Of a stretch of DNA of 64,000 bases, positions 22,976 to 33,282 are shown one piece after another. The stretch's first letter is position 1, and each line of letters opens with the position of its first letter. Source of the stretch: Rhabdophis nuchalis. Lineage: Eukaryota > Chordata > Lepidosauria > Squamata > Natricidae. Location of the stretch: assembly GCA_039707465.1 (NCBI GenBank), contig CM077644.1, positions 101,045,875 through 101,109,874 on the forward strand, given 5' to 3'. The position numbers and the translations under genes are program-made. The notes below the pieces were generated by a model. That model was not told where the DNA came from. It did no database searches and saw nothing but the letters and a program-made list of their open reading frames with translations.

Positions 22976-23328
22976 GGGATGCGGTGGCTCATTGGCTAAG
23001 ACGCTGAGCTTGTCAATCAGAAAGGTCGGCAGTTTGGTAGTTCAAATTCCTAGTGCCGCGTAACTGAGTGAACTCCCATTACTCGTCCCAGCTTCTGCCA
23101 GCCTAGCAGTTCAAAAGCACGTAAAAATGAAAGTAGAAAAAATAGGAACCATCTTTGATGGGAAGGTAACAGCGTTTCGTGTGCCTTCGGCATTTAGTCA
23201 TGCCGGCCACATGACCACGGACACATCTTTGGACAGCACTGGCTCTTTGGCTTTGATATGGAAATGAGCACCACCCCCTAGAGTCGGGAACAACTAGCAC
23301 ATATGTGCGAGGGGAAACTTCACCTTTA
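22976..23328 (+). mobile_element. Sauria-type SINE, nearly complete
   Basis: GGGATGCGGTGGCTCATTGG (A box within), GTAGTTCAAATTCC (B box), body with GCCGGCCACATGACCACGG, and tail GTCGGGAACAACTAGCACAT followed by GAGGGGAAACTTCACC. This is the most complete copy in the window, in the last VAV3 intron and antisense to the gene. CTTTTTG occurs on both sides as a possible target duplication. Confidence 0.9.
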
Positions 23329-23952
23329 TTCTTTTTGGCAATATGAAAGCACAGCTGCCAGCTAACATTTGTGGCCATTGTGTTCCTTTCTCCCATTGGC
23401 TAGATGGGGAGCAAACATCTGAGAAGTGAGAGTTATTTCACAAAAACGTATGGATTTTAATAATATTTGTTAACTGGAAAAGGTGCTTCCAGTCTCCTTT
23501 TGATTTTGATTTTCTACCTGACAACAAAAGAATTCCTCTTGCTCCAATCCACTTTCCTATAGGATAGGCAAAAGAGGAGTAATCAGTCCCTTGGTGGAGC
23601 AATTGCTGAAATCTATGCTTTCTTTCTCTTAAAGAAACATATGTAGTGCATGAGTCAGACCTTCCCACTTCACATTCATTGTTGCTAGAAAGAAAGATGT
23701 GATGCATCCTTTCCTCATCTAGCTTTTTGTACATTCCTGGAATTGGGGACAGATGCTGGACTGTTGCATCACATCACTAGGATAAACTCCTCCACTTCTT
23801 TAGCTTCCACATTGGGAGGAAAGGTTTTTTGCTTATCACTTTGATGGCTGACAGATTTAGCAAAGAGTCTGCCATTTGAGATAACCCCTTTGTGAACTGG
23901 TCTATCTACACATGCCTTCATTTGGAAGATAAGAACATTGTATCCAAGAATC

Positions 23953-23954
23953 TG

Positions 23955-24014
<60 letters not shown>

Positions 24015-24484
24015 TTTTTAAATTTTATACCCCGCCCTTCTCCTAAAAAAGGACCCAGGGCGGCACACAGGCATCATTAAAAACATACAAAATACAAAAA
24101 TACAAAATTATTAAAAAGTAATTAAATATTCCCTGTGCTAAAATTAATAAGACTCTAAAATTTAAAATTATCCCTATAAAAGTCAGAAACGGGGTTTATG
24201 TTAGGCCGGCTTGTTGAAATAAATAGGTTTTAAGACGTTGGCGGAAAAGGCGGAGGTCCACGATGGTGTGTAGATCGGGGGGAAGGTCGTTCCACAGGGC
24301 AGGGCCCGCCACAGAGAAGGCTCTTCCCCTGGGCACCGCCAACCGGCATTGCCCAGCCGACGGTACCCTGAGAAGGCCCTCTCTGTGGGAGCGGATCGGT
24401 CGAAGGGATGTATGGGGCAGGAGGCGGTCGCGAATATAGCTAGGCCCCGAGCCATGGAGCTCTTTGAAGATGGTCGTCAACACA
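23953..24484 (-). mobile_element. L2-clade LINE, 5'-truncated copy with (TAAC)n tail
   Basis: Minus-strand 3' end; the last 95 codons (24196-24483) are open and read GSGPSYIRDRLLPHTSLRPI through ALWNDLPPDLHTIVDLRLF to the stop. The 3' tail is about 15 GTTA units on the plus strand (23953-24013). Confidence 0.88.
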
Positions 24485-24642
24485 TTGGTTCAGACATTCA
24501 AATTATTCCAGGCCTTCCACAGAAGTTCTGATTCATTTCTTCTGAAGGCCAAGGAAAAATATTCTTACGCTATCCTTTTGTTAATTTAAGCATATGGACC
24601 AAGGCACTCACAGAATGGATCCCACTTGATAAAAAGCATCCA

Positions 24643-25055
24643 CCGTTTACTGTTTATTGGACTTATATGCTGCCCTTCTCCAGAAGGACTCAGGGCAACG
24701 TACAACATAAAAATACATAATACAAAAGTTTAAAAAAAATTAAGTAGAGAATCCAATAACAATAAATTAACAATTTCCAGTTAAATTTAAAATAAATTAA
24801 CAATTAAAATTAATAATTTATTTTATTCAGGCCAGGCTGGCTTGCTGGAAAAGCCAGCTTTTTAGGGCGCGCCGGAAGGACAGGAGGTCGGGAATTACGC
24901 GAAGCTCCAGGGGTAGCTCATTCACAGAGAAGGCTCTCCCCCTGGGGGTCGCCAGCCGACACTGCCTGGCTGACGGCACCCTGAGGAGGCCAACTCTGTG
25001 GGATCATACTGGACGTTGGGAGGCTACCGGTGGCAGTAGGTGGTCTCACAAGTAC
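24643..25055 (-). mobile_element. L2-clade LINE, older diverged copy
   Basis: TATATGCTGCCCTTCTCCAG and AAGGACTCAGGGCAACG match the L2 3' UTR; the C-terminal coding region (GGCACCCTGAGGAGGCC) is recognisable but broken. Lies 160 bp from the copy at 23953-24484, in the same orientation. Confidence 0.75.
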
Positions 25056-25193
25056 CACAAAAGAAAACTAAAATAAGATGAAGTGACGACATCAATAACT
25101 ATTGAAGCCCCATGGCAAACGAAAGCTCAAGTCCATATTGGTTGGCAACATGTGGAAGAGGCTTTCATCCCACAGTGGATAGACAATGGTTAA

Positions 25194-25210
25194 AATGATG
25201 ATGATGTTTG

Positions 25211-25244
<34 letters not shown>

Positions 25245-25245
25245 A
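25194..25245 (+). repeat. (ATG)n microsatellite
   Basis: About 16 ATG/GAT triplets with one TTTG interruption at 25207-25210. Confidence 0.85.
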
Positions 25246-25420
25246 TTGTAGACATAAACAACTAGACTACTGTAGTTTATAGTTAATCTACATTTTAGAA
25301 AAACAGCAAGATTATTTCACATTTTCATGGGAAATTGCTAAACATTCAATTCCAATATACTTCATACCATATACATTACATACAAATTAAGAATCAGGAG
25401 AAAAATAGAGAATGGCTTAC

Positions 25421-25572
25421 CCTTCCATTGACTTCACCTCTCCACCAGCCATTTGCGCTAATTTTTGTGTAAATTTTGACCACGTCTCCTTTGAGCAGGG
25501 ATAATTCACGCATATCTCTTGCACAGAAATCATAGCGGGCGATGGCTATCCCGAGGACTTTGGGACTCAGCA
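25421..25572 (-). CDS. VAV3: VAV3 exon: second (C-terminal) SH3 domain
   Basis: A 152-nt minus-strand exon, acceptor CCCCAG and donor GTAAGC. It encodes [20 protein letters not shown], then [16 protein letters not shown] and [18 protein letters not shown]-like ARYDF, the RT-loop acidic residues, ELSLLKGD and the double Trp (WW) are SH3 hallmarks. In Vav proteins this domain binds proline-rich partners. The wording is much closer to VAV3 as I remember it than to VAV1 or VAV2, which supports the paralogue call. It joins in phase 0 to the last coding exon, 2.8 kb further along. Confidence 0.95.
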
Positions 25573-26429
25573 CTGGGGGAAACACAGGGAGGTGATATTA
25601 TTTGAAGTTTCATAACTGCATAACAACTGAGTAACATTAGCAACTCTTTTTGTATGCCAGTCTAGTACAAGTGCAAGCAGAAATGGAGAAATGTGTGGTC
25701 TTATGGTATAGCATGAATGAAATTCATTCCATGTAATCAATTTTTTTTTCTGATTACTTGCCAGTTGGATTTATTTAGAAAAAAAAATTGCATATTCCTA
25801 AGATTATTTGCTGAAATGTCTAAAAAACCATAGACCTATTCTTTGCACTTCTAAGGGATTTTGCTTCTTCTCTCTCAGTTTAAAGTTGTTTCTCTAAATC
25901 AGCTACTTCTTGATATCAATGAATCATCCAAAGTTGTAGGAAGAACCAACATAAACAGTATCTCCTTCTCGCTTTTTGATTCAAAGATATTGATAAATGC
26001 GCCTCCTTGAACTTTGACCATTTTACTGAAATTAATGAGGCATATTTCTAAGGGCAAGATATTCCTAAATAGAATATTTCTGGACTAAGAACACTTTTTT
26101 TTCAGCATATAAATGTAAAGCTCTTGAGTATCAATGTGACTAAGAAGCGCATAGAAAAACTCCAGAATTTACTGAAGTCAACACCAAGCCATTGCAGTTT
26201 TGGTTCAGCCCCCATGCTCAGTTCTTTCGAAATAAGGGGACTGCCTCCCCTTCAATTCTCCTCAACTGCCTATTCCTCCCCATTACTGCCCTTTCGGTTA
26301 CTCAGTATCCTGCTTTGCTAGCAGTCCCAAAACCACATGGCTCTGGACTACTTAGCACACTGTGGCTCTGAGCCTTCTTGGCACACTGTGGCTTTGAGTC
26401 TGCAATGAAGCCAAGCTGAAGCTGCAGAC

Positions 26430-26735
26430 ATACTAGGAAGCCTTGAAAACCCTGGCCTGGCACATAGAAAGCGCAGTGCAAAGCCATTGCTGCCCTGAGA
26501 AGGCTCAGCAAAGCAGTGTGGTACAAAGTTGCAGCTACCCTCAGAAGCCCCAGCCCAGCCTAGGAGTGGGACACAAAGTCACAGTTGCCCTGGGAATACC
26601 AGGCTACCCCAGTACATCCCAACAGCATGGCACACAACCACCTGAGAAAGCCCCAACACAACTCAGCAGTGTGATGCAAAGCCACAGCCACCCTGGGAAT
26701 CTGCTGCCACCCCAACCACATTCGCTCTTGCCACC
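26430..26735. repeat. Degenerate minisatellite, unit about 50-60 bp
   Basis: A motif of the form CAAAG-CCACAG-CCACCCTGGGAA recurs four to five times (near 26470, 26524, 26574, 26670) with shared CAGCAGTGTG spacers. It creates open frames on both strands that are not genes. Confidence 0.6.
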
Positions 26736-26904
26736 TTGTCCTTCATCAACCCTAGCTGATCTTCACCATATTTTGCTCCCTCTGTTGCAAAGGCATGTCC
26801 ACTCTAGACCTTTGCAGGCCACATGAGGTCATCTTCACCAGATCTTACAAGGAAGCACTTGTAGAAATTAGGGAAGAAAGCATCATTGTAGGTGGAGTTG
26901 GGCT

Positions 26905-27032
26905 GCCAAATTTTGATCATGTGACTGCCGGGGCACTGCAGCAGTGTAACTTCAGGGATTGATTGTTAGGTTCCTTCATTCAATGCCACTGTTACTTCAA
27001 ACAGTTACTGAATGAATGGTCATTAAGCAAGG
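26905..27032 (+). mobile_element. Fragment of the mariner-like MITE
   Basis: CAAATTTTGATCATGTGACT and GGTCATTAAGCAAGGAC match the element seen intact at 54795-55186; both ends are eroded. Confidence 0.55.
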
Positions 27033-27187
27033 ACCAACTGAAAGATACTGCTATAAAGAGAAGGTGCATGAAGTGTATTAGAGACCAGGCCAAAAATCTT
27101 CCCAAAGTGGAATTGCTAGAGAAAGATCAAAAGGTACAAAGCATCATCTCCCTTAGTATCAGTGATGATCAAATTGTGCATATATGC

Positions 27188-27714
27188 CCGTGCCACAGGT
27201 GGCAGGCCCTGTCGGCTGGCCAGCTGAATTCGCCCTTTTTTCCATGCTTTTTTCACCCTCCCCAGGCTCCAGAGACTTTATAGGAGCCTGGGGAGGGTGA
27301 AAAGAGGCTCCCCCCCTCCTGGAGTCCCTCCGGAGGCTTCATGAGCTTCCCTGAAGCCTCCGAGCACACAAAGTGATGCGCCACCGAAACTAAAAGTGAT
27401 GTCCGATTTGCTTGCAGCGACATTTTGAGTGGTCCGGAGGCTTCAGGGAAGCCTCCTGAAGGTTGCTCAAGCCTCCAGAAGGCCTCCGGGGGGGGGGAGT
27501 GAGGCTGTTTTCGCCCTCCCCAGGCTCCTATAAAGCCTCTGGAGCCTGGGGAGAGCAAAAAGAGCATGCAAAAAATGGGGGGGGTCGCGCCTATAGTGTG
27601 TGCATGCGCACTGGGGGTTGTCCATTGCATTATGGGTGCGGCACGCCCACGCATAACCCCTCTGCGCTCCCCCTACTTATGGCACGCAAGCCAAAAAAAG
27701 GTTTGCCATCGCTG
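27188..27714 (+). mobile_element. hAT-type MITE, CCGTGATGGCAAACC family, with two internal hairpins
   Basis: Right end GGTTTGCCATCGCTG, left end CCGTGCCACAGGTGGC; flanks ATATATGC (27180-27187) and ATATATGT (27715-27722). Inside are two inverted repeats built on the same 21-base arm: 27250-27270 with 27283-27303 (perfect) and 27508-27528 with 27541-27561. Confidence 0.78.
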
Positions 27715-27851
27715 ATATATGTCATTGTGAAATTGCATTAAAATGTGGGAGGAGCTATGGAAAGTACATTAGAGAGCAAATCTCAACAATAAACTCTACC
27801 AGATGAAGTTGATGAAAGGCCATCAGATGAAAAGCTATATATAACAACAAC

Positions 27852-28815
27852 TGCGCTTGCGCGAGGATGGCCGCTCGGCTTTAGAGCTCCGAATGGGCCA
27901 TGGAGCGCGTTGGCACTTTTTACGTGCCCCAGCCCTCCTAAAGCTTGGTTGAGGGCTGGGATCGATCGGGGGGACTCACCCTGATGTTCCGGGTGTAGTT
28001 GGAGGACCCGAGGTTGCTCCGGAGGCTGCCCTGGAGTCGAGATGGCGGGGGCGGCGTTGGCGGCGGCGGCGTCTCCGGCGGTGGGAGCGCCGGAGCGAGG
28101 GTGGCGCCTGCGGCTTCCGCCGATGGCGGCGGGCGCTGGACCGCGTTGCGCTGGACCGCGTCGCGCCGGAGGCCCGGAAGGAGGCCCGGGGAAGGCCCGG
28201 GGATGTCGGGGGGGCTTGGAGAAGCTGGAAGAGCCCCCCCCTCCCCGGGGAGCTGCACGGGAGCGAGGACCGGGCCGATGTCTCCGGCGGTGAGAGTACC
28301 GGAGCGAGGGGCGGCGTCCTTGCCTCCGTTTGATGGGCCGTGTGGGAGAGAGGCCCAGAGAAGTTTGGGGAAGCTCAGGGAAACTGGAAGGAGCTCCCCC
28401 CCCCCCCGGGGAGCTGCAGGAGAAGGATGGTGGACGGTGGTAAGAGCACCGGGAGACCAGTGGCGAAGGCGGCGATGGTGGAGCGGCGGTGAGAGCGCCA
28501 ACGAGGAGAGGGCCGGTATGCCGGGGCAGCGGTGGATGCCGGCCGGGTCGCTGGATGCCAGGCTGGTTGGAGAGGCCTGGTGGGCCTCAGACGGTTGTGG
28601 AATGGCGGTGAGAGCGCCAAATGGCGGCCCACACGGAGACGACGGCGGAGATGGTGGTGGGAGCACCGGAGCAGAGGTGGGTGCTCCCGGCGCCTCTGAG
28701 ACGGCGGTGGACGCCGACCAGGACCGGATACCTGGTTGGGCTGGCGGTGGCCGAAGGACGCTGGGGAAATTTCCATCGGGAGATTGGACTCCCCTCCAGC
28801 GCCGAGGACACCTGA
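27852..28815 (+). promoter_or_regulatory. GC-rich 5' UTR / promoter region of the L2 LINE
   Basis: Strongly GC- and CpG-rich. A motif GGTGRGAGYRCCGGAG-like recurs at about 28080, 28290, 28438, 28489, 28608 and 28657, with TCTCCGGCGGTG preceding the first two. The repeats suggest an array of regulatory monomers. The frames of 273 codons (plus) and 242 codons (minus) across it are Gly/Ala/Arg/Pro-rich products of base composition; an ORF1 function is possible but unsupported. Confidence 0.5.
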
Positions 28816-29015
28816 TTTAGTTATGATCTGAACTGACTTGTGAGAACTAAGTCATTGGACGCAACCGAAGATTATTATTTTAGACCTTTTAAGACTCTTG
28901 TTGAACCTCCTCTCACGCGGCCCTTGTGAGGCCTGTAAGATTCTACCGACCCATAACCCTTAAGATCTTGGTTTGATGCAGCTATAGAAATAAGACTCTG
29001 AACTTACCCCGATCG

Positions 29016-32000
29016 ATGCACTGGTGCACTTTACTTCTATTCTTTAAGTGTCACCATTATGTGTTTATTTATTCCATCTATTTAATTCTATTTATTCCAC
29101 CTTTTATGAATTTTATTGTGCCAACGATGCCTGATTTTAACCATGACCCATTTTTACATCTTATTATCACCATTTTGTACTCTAGAACCGATCTGCTACG
29201 ACTGCGAGAGTCCCCCCTCTCGCAGGTTTGGCCCTCCACTCTAACGAGGGCCCACCTTGATGAAGGATTTATTAATCTGGAGAGGTGGAAGAAGCGTAGT
29301 CTTAGGGGTTTTTTAGCTTGTAAGTTAATGTCTATTTTAGGGGGTACCAGGGAGGGGGGAGGGTATAGACAGGTAGAGGCAGGGGAGGGAAGAGAGAGCC
29401 AGGCCAGCGGGCGACGGAGGGAAGCGGAGGGTTCCGTTAGGAGGGGGGAGATTCTAGTCGTTCCGATAGAGGGCATTTCCATCCAGAAGGTCGTGGGGAG
29501 AGGCAGGTCCGAGGGGAGACAAGTGTTATCCTCCCGGTTGGGGGCACGAAGCCGTTGGCTACAAACGGTCAAGTGCCTCAACCCCCGCAGGCTAGGTGGC
29601 CAGGGAGTACAGAGCCAGGGCCTGCGGCTGATGTTCTGCAACGCCAGGTCCGTTGTCAACAAAGCCCCCCTCGTTCATGACCTTGTGTCAGAGGGGGAGC
29701 CGGACCTGGTGGGAATTGCGGAGACCTGGTTGGGCCACGAGGGTGGACTCCCCCTCGTTGAAATGTGCCCACCAGGTTACCGCGCGTTTCATCAGCCCCG
29801 GGCCCTAGGTAGGGGCGGTGGGGTAGCGGTCATTGTAAAGGAAGGTCTTGAGCCGAGAGAGACCGTTGTGCCACAGACCACCGGTTGTGAGTCCCTCTGC
29901 GTGAAGTGGGGCCTAGGGAGGCAGTTGGGTTTGCTGGTTGTATACCTGGCTCCCCGCTATGTAGCAGCAGCCCTGCCCGAGCTCCTCGAGGTGATCGCTA
30001 CGGTGGCAGTTGAGACCCCCAGACTTTTAGTCATGGGGGACTTTAATCTGCCATCGGTGGGTGAATCATCCGAGGCAGCTCGGGAGTTCATGGCTTCCAT
30101 GACGGCCATGGACCTGACCCAACTAATTCAAGGCCCCACTCACGAGGGTGGACATACACCGGATCTCATCTTTGTCTCAGGCCAATGGAAGAGTGATCTG
30201 GGTATAGGGGATATAGTCATCACACCCTTGTCATGGACAGACCACTCACTTCTCCGGCTCGACTTTCCGACCGCTGCTCCCCTCCGCGGGGAGGCGGAAC
30301 CTGAGTCACCAATCTGGTTCCGCCCCAGGCGCCTGATGGACCCGGATGGGTTCCAGACGGCGCTTGGGCCACTTCCTGTACCCCTGGCCCGCGCCCCGAT
30401 GGAGGACCTCGTGGCCGCATGGAATACTGCGACCACGGGAGCCTTGGATCGGGTCGCGCCCTTGCGGCCTCTCTTGCGGCGGCGAAACACCCTGGCTCCT
30501 TGGTTTTCCGAGGAGCTGAGGGTGATGAAACGCCGCAAGAGATGCCTAGAGAGAAGATGGAGGTATACTCGAACTGAATCTGACCGGACACAGGTAAGAG
30601 CCCATTTACGGACTTACATTGTGGCGCTGAGAGTGGCCAAACGTCATCATTGTGCCACTCTCATAGCATCCGCAGAAAACCGCCCTGCCGCCCTGTTTAG
30701 GGTGACCCGCTCCCTCCTTCAACAGAGGGTGCGGGAAGCCCCGTTACAGGGTCGAGCAGAGGAATTTGTGACTTTTCTGCAGGAGAAAATCGCTCAGATA
30801 CAGAACGAGCTAGCCCCCATTCATGGCCCAGTGGGATGCCACGAGAGAGATCTTGTTTGGGAGGAGTTTGACTCCGTTACTTCCGAGGATATGGACAGGC
30901 TACGTGGGCGACTGCGAGCCACCACATGTTTATTGGACCCGTGTCCCTCCTGGCTTGTACTGGCATCCTGGGAGGTGACACGAGGCTGGCTCCAAGAGGT
31001 TGTCAACGCATCCTTGAGTGAGGGTGCCTTGCCTGCTTCCCTAAAAGAAGCGATGGTGAGGCCCCTCCTTAAGAAGCCCTCTTTGGATCCAGCTCTTTTG
31101 AACAACTACCGTCCTGTCTCCAACCTTCCCTTTCTGGCGAAGGTTGTCGAGAGTGTGGTGGCACAACAGTTCCCCCGGCACCTGGAGGAAGTTGATTATC
31201 TAGATCCGCGCCAGTCCGGCTTTCGGCCCGGGCATAGCACCGAGACGGCATTGGTCGCGTTGGTCGATGATCTCTGGAGGGCCAGAGATGGGGGTTGTTC
31301 CTCCATCCTGGTCCTATTAGACCTCTCGGCGGCTTTCAATACCATCGACCATGGTATCCTATTGCATCGGCTGGGGGGGTTGGGGGTGGGAGGCACCGTT
31401 TTACGGTGGTTCTCCTCCTACCTCTCTGGCCGATCGCAATTTGTGTTGGCAGGGGGGCAGAGATCGACCGCGAGACCCCTCGCATGTGGGGTGCCTCAGG
31501 GGTCGGTCCTCTCGCCCCTCCTGTTCAACACATACATGAAGCCGCTGGGTGAGATCATCCGTGGTTTTGGGGTAGAGTACCATCTGTACGCTGATGATAC
31601 ACAGCTGTACATTTCTACCCCAAACCACCCCAACGATGCCGTAGCGGTGATGTGCCAGTGCCTGGAAGCTGTACGGATCTGGATGGGAAGTAACGGACTC
31701 AGGCTCAACCCGACCAAGACCGAGTGGCTGTGGTTTCCGGCAGCCCGATTCAACCAGCTCACTCCATCGCTGGCCATAGGGGGCGAACATCTTGCCCCTG
31801 TGGATGGGGCGCGCAATTTGGGTGTCCTCCTGGATGCCCGGCTGTCCATGGAAGATCAAGTGACAGCCGTGGCCAGGAGGGCGTTTTACCAGGTTCGCCT
31901 GGTTCGCCAATTGCGCCCCCTATTGGATCGGGACGCCCTTTGCACAGTCACTCATGCTCTCGTGACATCCCGACTGGACTATTGTAACTCTCTCTACATG

Positions 32001-32435
32001 GGGCTGCCCTTGAGGTGCACCCGGAGGCTTCAGCTAGTCCAGAATGCAGCCGCGCGAGCAATTATGGGGACCGCTAGGTCTACCCATGTAACACCGCTCT
32101 TGCGCGAGCTGCACTGGCTACCTGTCGTCTTCCGGGTGCGCTTCAAGGTGTTAATTATCATCTTTAAAGCGCTCCATGGCTCGGGACCTAGCTATCTGCA
32201 GGATCGGATCCTGCCCCATACATCCTCACGGCCGATTCGCTCCCACAGAGCGGGGCTTCTCCAGGTGCCGTCCACTAGACTATGTCAGCGGGCGACACCC
32301 AGGGGAAGGGCTCTCTCTGTGGCGGGCCCGGCCCTCTGGAACGACCTTCCCCCCGATATTAGGACGACCACGGACCTCCGCTCCTTCCGTCTTAAATTGA
32401 AAACCTACTTTTTCCGTCTGGCCGGCTTGGGATAG
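29016..32435 (+). CDS. L2 LINE ORF2: endonuclease and reverse transcriptase
   Basis: A 1139-codon frame with no stop. Residues ~205-415 form an apurinic/apyrimidinic-type endonuclease: Asn209 in CNARS, Glu236 in AETW, GDFN at 341-344 and Asp409-His410 in WTDHS. Residues ~695-885 form the reverse transcriptase: NNYRPVSNLPFLAKVVE, motif A LLDLSAAF (Asp769), CGVPQGSVLS, and YADD at 858-861. The C-terminal domain ends ...FFRLAGLG. In motif A the second acidic position, Asp in the 16863 copy (AFDTIDHG), is Asn775 here; the metal-binding Asp769 is kept. The first ATG is used for lack of another guide; the true start may be further in, before residue 205. Such enzymes copy the LINE RNA at a nicked target site. 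Confidence 0.92.
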   Translation: MHWCTLLLFFKCHHYVFIYSIYLILFIPPFMNFIVPTMPDFNHDPFLHLIITILYSRTDLLRLRESPLSQVWPSTLTRAHLDEGFINLERWKKRSLRGFLACKLMSILGGTREGGGYRQVEAGEGRESQASGRRREAEGSVRRGEILVVPIEGISIQKVVGRGRSEGRQVLSSRLGARSRWLQTVKCLNPRRLGGQGVQSQGLRLMFCNARSVVNKAPLVHDLVSEGEPDLVGIAETWLGHEGGLPLVEMCPPGYRAFHQPRALGRGGGVAVIVKEGLEPRETVVPQTTGCESLCVKWGLGRQLGLLVVYLAPRYVAAALPELLEVIATVAVETPRLLVMGDFNLPSVGESSEAAREFMASMTAMDLTQLIQGPTHEGGHTPDLIFVSGQWKSDLGIGDIVITPLSWTDHSLLRLDFPTAAPLRGEAEPESPIWFRPRRLMDPDGFQTALGPLPVPLARAPMEDLVAAWNTATTGALDRVAPLRPLLRRRNTLAPWFSEELRVMKRRKRCLERRWRYTRTESDRTQVRAHLRTYIVALRVAKRHHCATLIASAENRPAALFRVTRSLLQQRVREAPLQGRAEEFVTFLQEKIAQIQNELAPIHGPVGCHERDLVWEEFDSVTSEDMDRLRGRLRATTCLLDPCPSWLVLASWEVTRGWLQEVVNASLSEGALPASLKEAMVRPLLKKPSLDPALLNNYRPVSNLPFLAKVVESVVAQQFPRHLEEVDYLDPRQSGFRPGHSTETALVALVDDLWRARDGGCSSILVLLDLSAAFNTIDHGILLHRLGGLGVGGTVLRWFSSYLSGRSQFVLAGGQRSTARPLACGVPQGSVLSPLLFNTYMKPLGEIIRGFGVEYHLYADDTQLYISTPNHPNDAVAVMCQCLEAVRIWMGSNGLRLNPTKTEWLWFPAARFNQLTPSLAIGGEHLAPVDGARNLGVLLDARLSMEDQVTAVARRAFYQVRLVRQLRPLLDRDALCTVTHALVTSRLDYCNSLYMGLPLRCTRRLQLVQNAAARAIMGTARSTHVTPLLRELHWLPVVFRVRFKVLIIIFKALHGSGPSYLQDRILPHTSSRPIRSHRAGLLQVPSTRLCQRATPRGRALSVAGPALWNDLPPDIRTTTDLRSFRLKLKTYFFRLAGLG

Positions 32436-32804
32436 CCTCCTTGTCCTGGGGTTTTTAGGTTTTAGTGCTTAGGGGTTTTAGGGACAGTTTTTTAGTTTTT
32501 TATAGATGTTTTTAGCGCAGGATTTGTTGTTTAATTGTGATTTTAAATTATGTATTCTGTTGTGTTTACTGTTTTTTAATTTTCCTGTGCCCCGCCTCGA
32601 GTCCCCTGGGGAGAGAGCGCGGGTAACAAATAAAATTTATTATTATTTATTTATTTATTATTATTATATGAGTCACCTGAACTTTGAGATGGGCAACAAA
32701 TAAATTTGATAAACAAACTATAGTGGATGCACTATAGAAATGGTTAAAGTCTTGCACGTTTCAGAGATAAAATGACTTGCATACAATAATTTGCAAAATG
32801 GCAG

Positions 32805-33277
32805 TGTTCTGACCCCCCCTTACTGAGACTAATGACCAGACTGACTGCTTCTTGGCTGCTTGCCTGAACTGACCCTGAACAGACCTGAAGCTTCTGAAAC
32901 AAGACTACACACTGCGACTTGACACAAGGAAATCCGACTCTACAAACTATTCGTTGTTCTCTGCAAACATTTCCTTAACAGAGGCTTCCTTTTAAACCCT
33001 CTTGGGAGGGGCCAGTCATTAGGCAGCTGGGACTAATTACCTCCTCCGGGTTCGCCTCTCCTGTAACTGACGCTGCCGTTTTTCAATCCTTCTTAACCTG
33101 ACATCAGGGACAAACTGGCCTTGATCCTCCCCACTACTCCAAGGCCCAGGTGCCTCCTGATGATTAGCCGGGCTCTCTGCTCTCTCAATCTCGCCCTCCT
33201 CCTCCAGAGCAGACTCATAGGACTCCTCACTAGAAGAGTCCATCAGCAGCTCATCCGCAGCTGGCTGGGCCACAACA
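32805..33277 (-). mobile_element. Solo LTR
   Basis: TGTTCTGACC at 32805 and CCACAACA ending 33277 are the TG...CA termini (read on the minus strand TGTTGTGG...TCAGAACA). A perfect 5-bp duplication GGCAG flanks it (32800-32804, 33278-33282). A TTTAAAAGG box lies on the minus strand near 32990. A frame is open from the LTR start to 33037: Ser/Glu-rich, then ending in an Arg/Gln-rich stretch, like that in the LTR at 15590. No internal genes adjoin. Five-base duplications fit ERV or gypsy elements; the group cannot be fixed. Confidence 0.82.
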
Positions 33278-33282
33278 GGCAG

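Larger units (their letters stand above)
27852..32668 (+). mobile_element. Full-length L2-clade LINE
   Basis: About 4.8 kb, with a GC-rich, CpG-rich 5' region (27852-28815), a short A/T-richer leader, one long open frame (29016-32435), a 3' UTR containing CTGTGCCCCGCCTCGAGTCC and an A/T-rich TTATT tail. All other L2 copies here align to its 3' half. It lies in the 17-kb VAV3 intron, antisense to the gene. The exact 5' end is placed where GC-rich sequence begins and could be off by tens of bases; I see no clear target duplication. Confidence 0.88.

Noticed and set aside
27999..28820. 273-codon plus-strand frame (and 242-codon minus-strand frame) as genes
   Set aside because: Both are Gly/Ala/Arg/Pro-rich results of GC-rich L2 5' UTR sequence; open frames on both strands at once indicate base composition. 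An L2 ORF1 is possible but no domain is visible.
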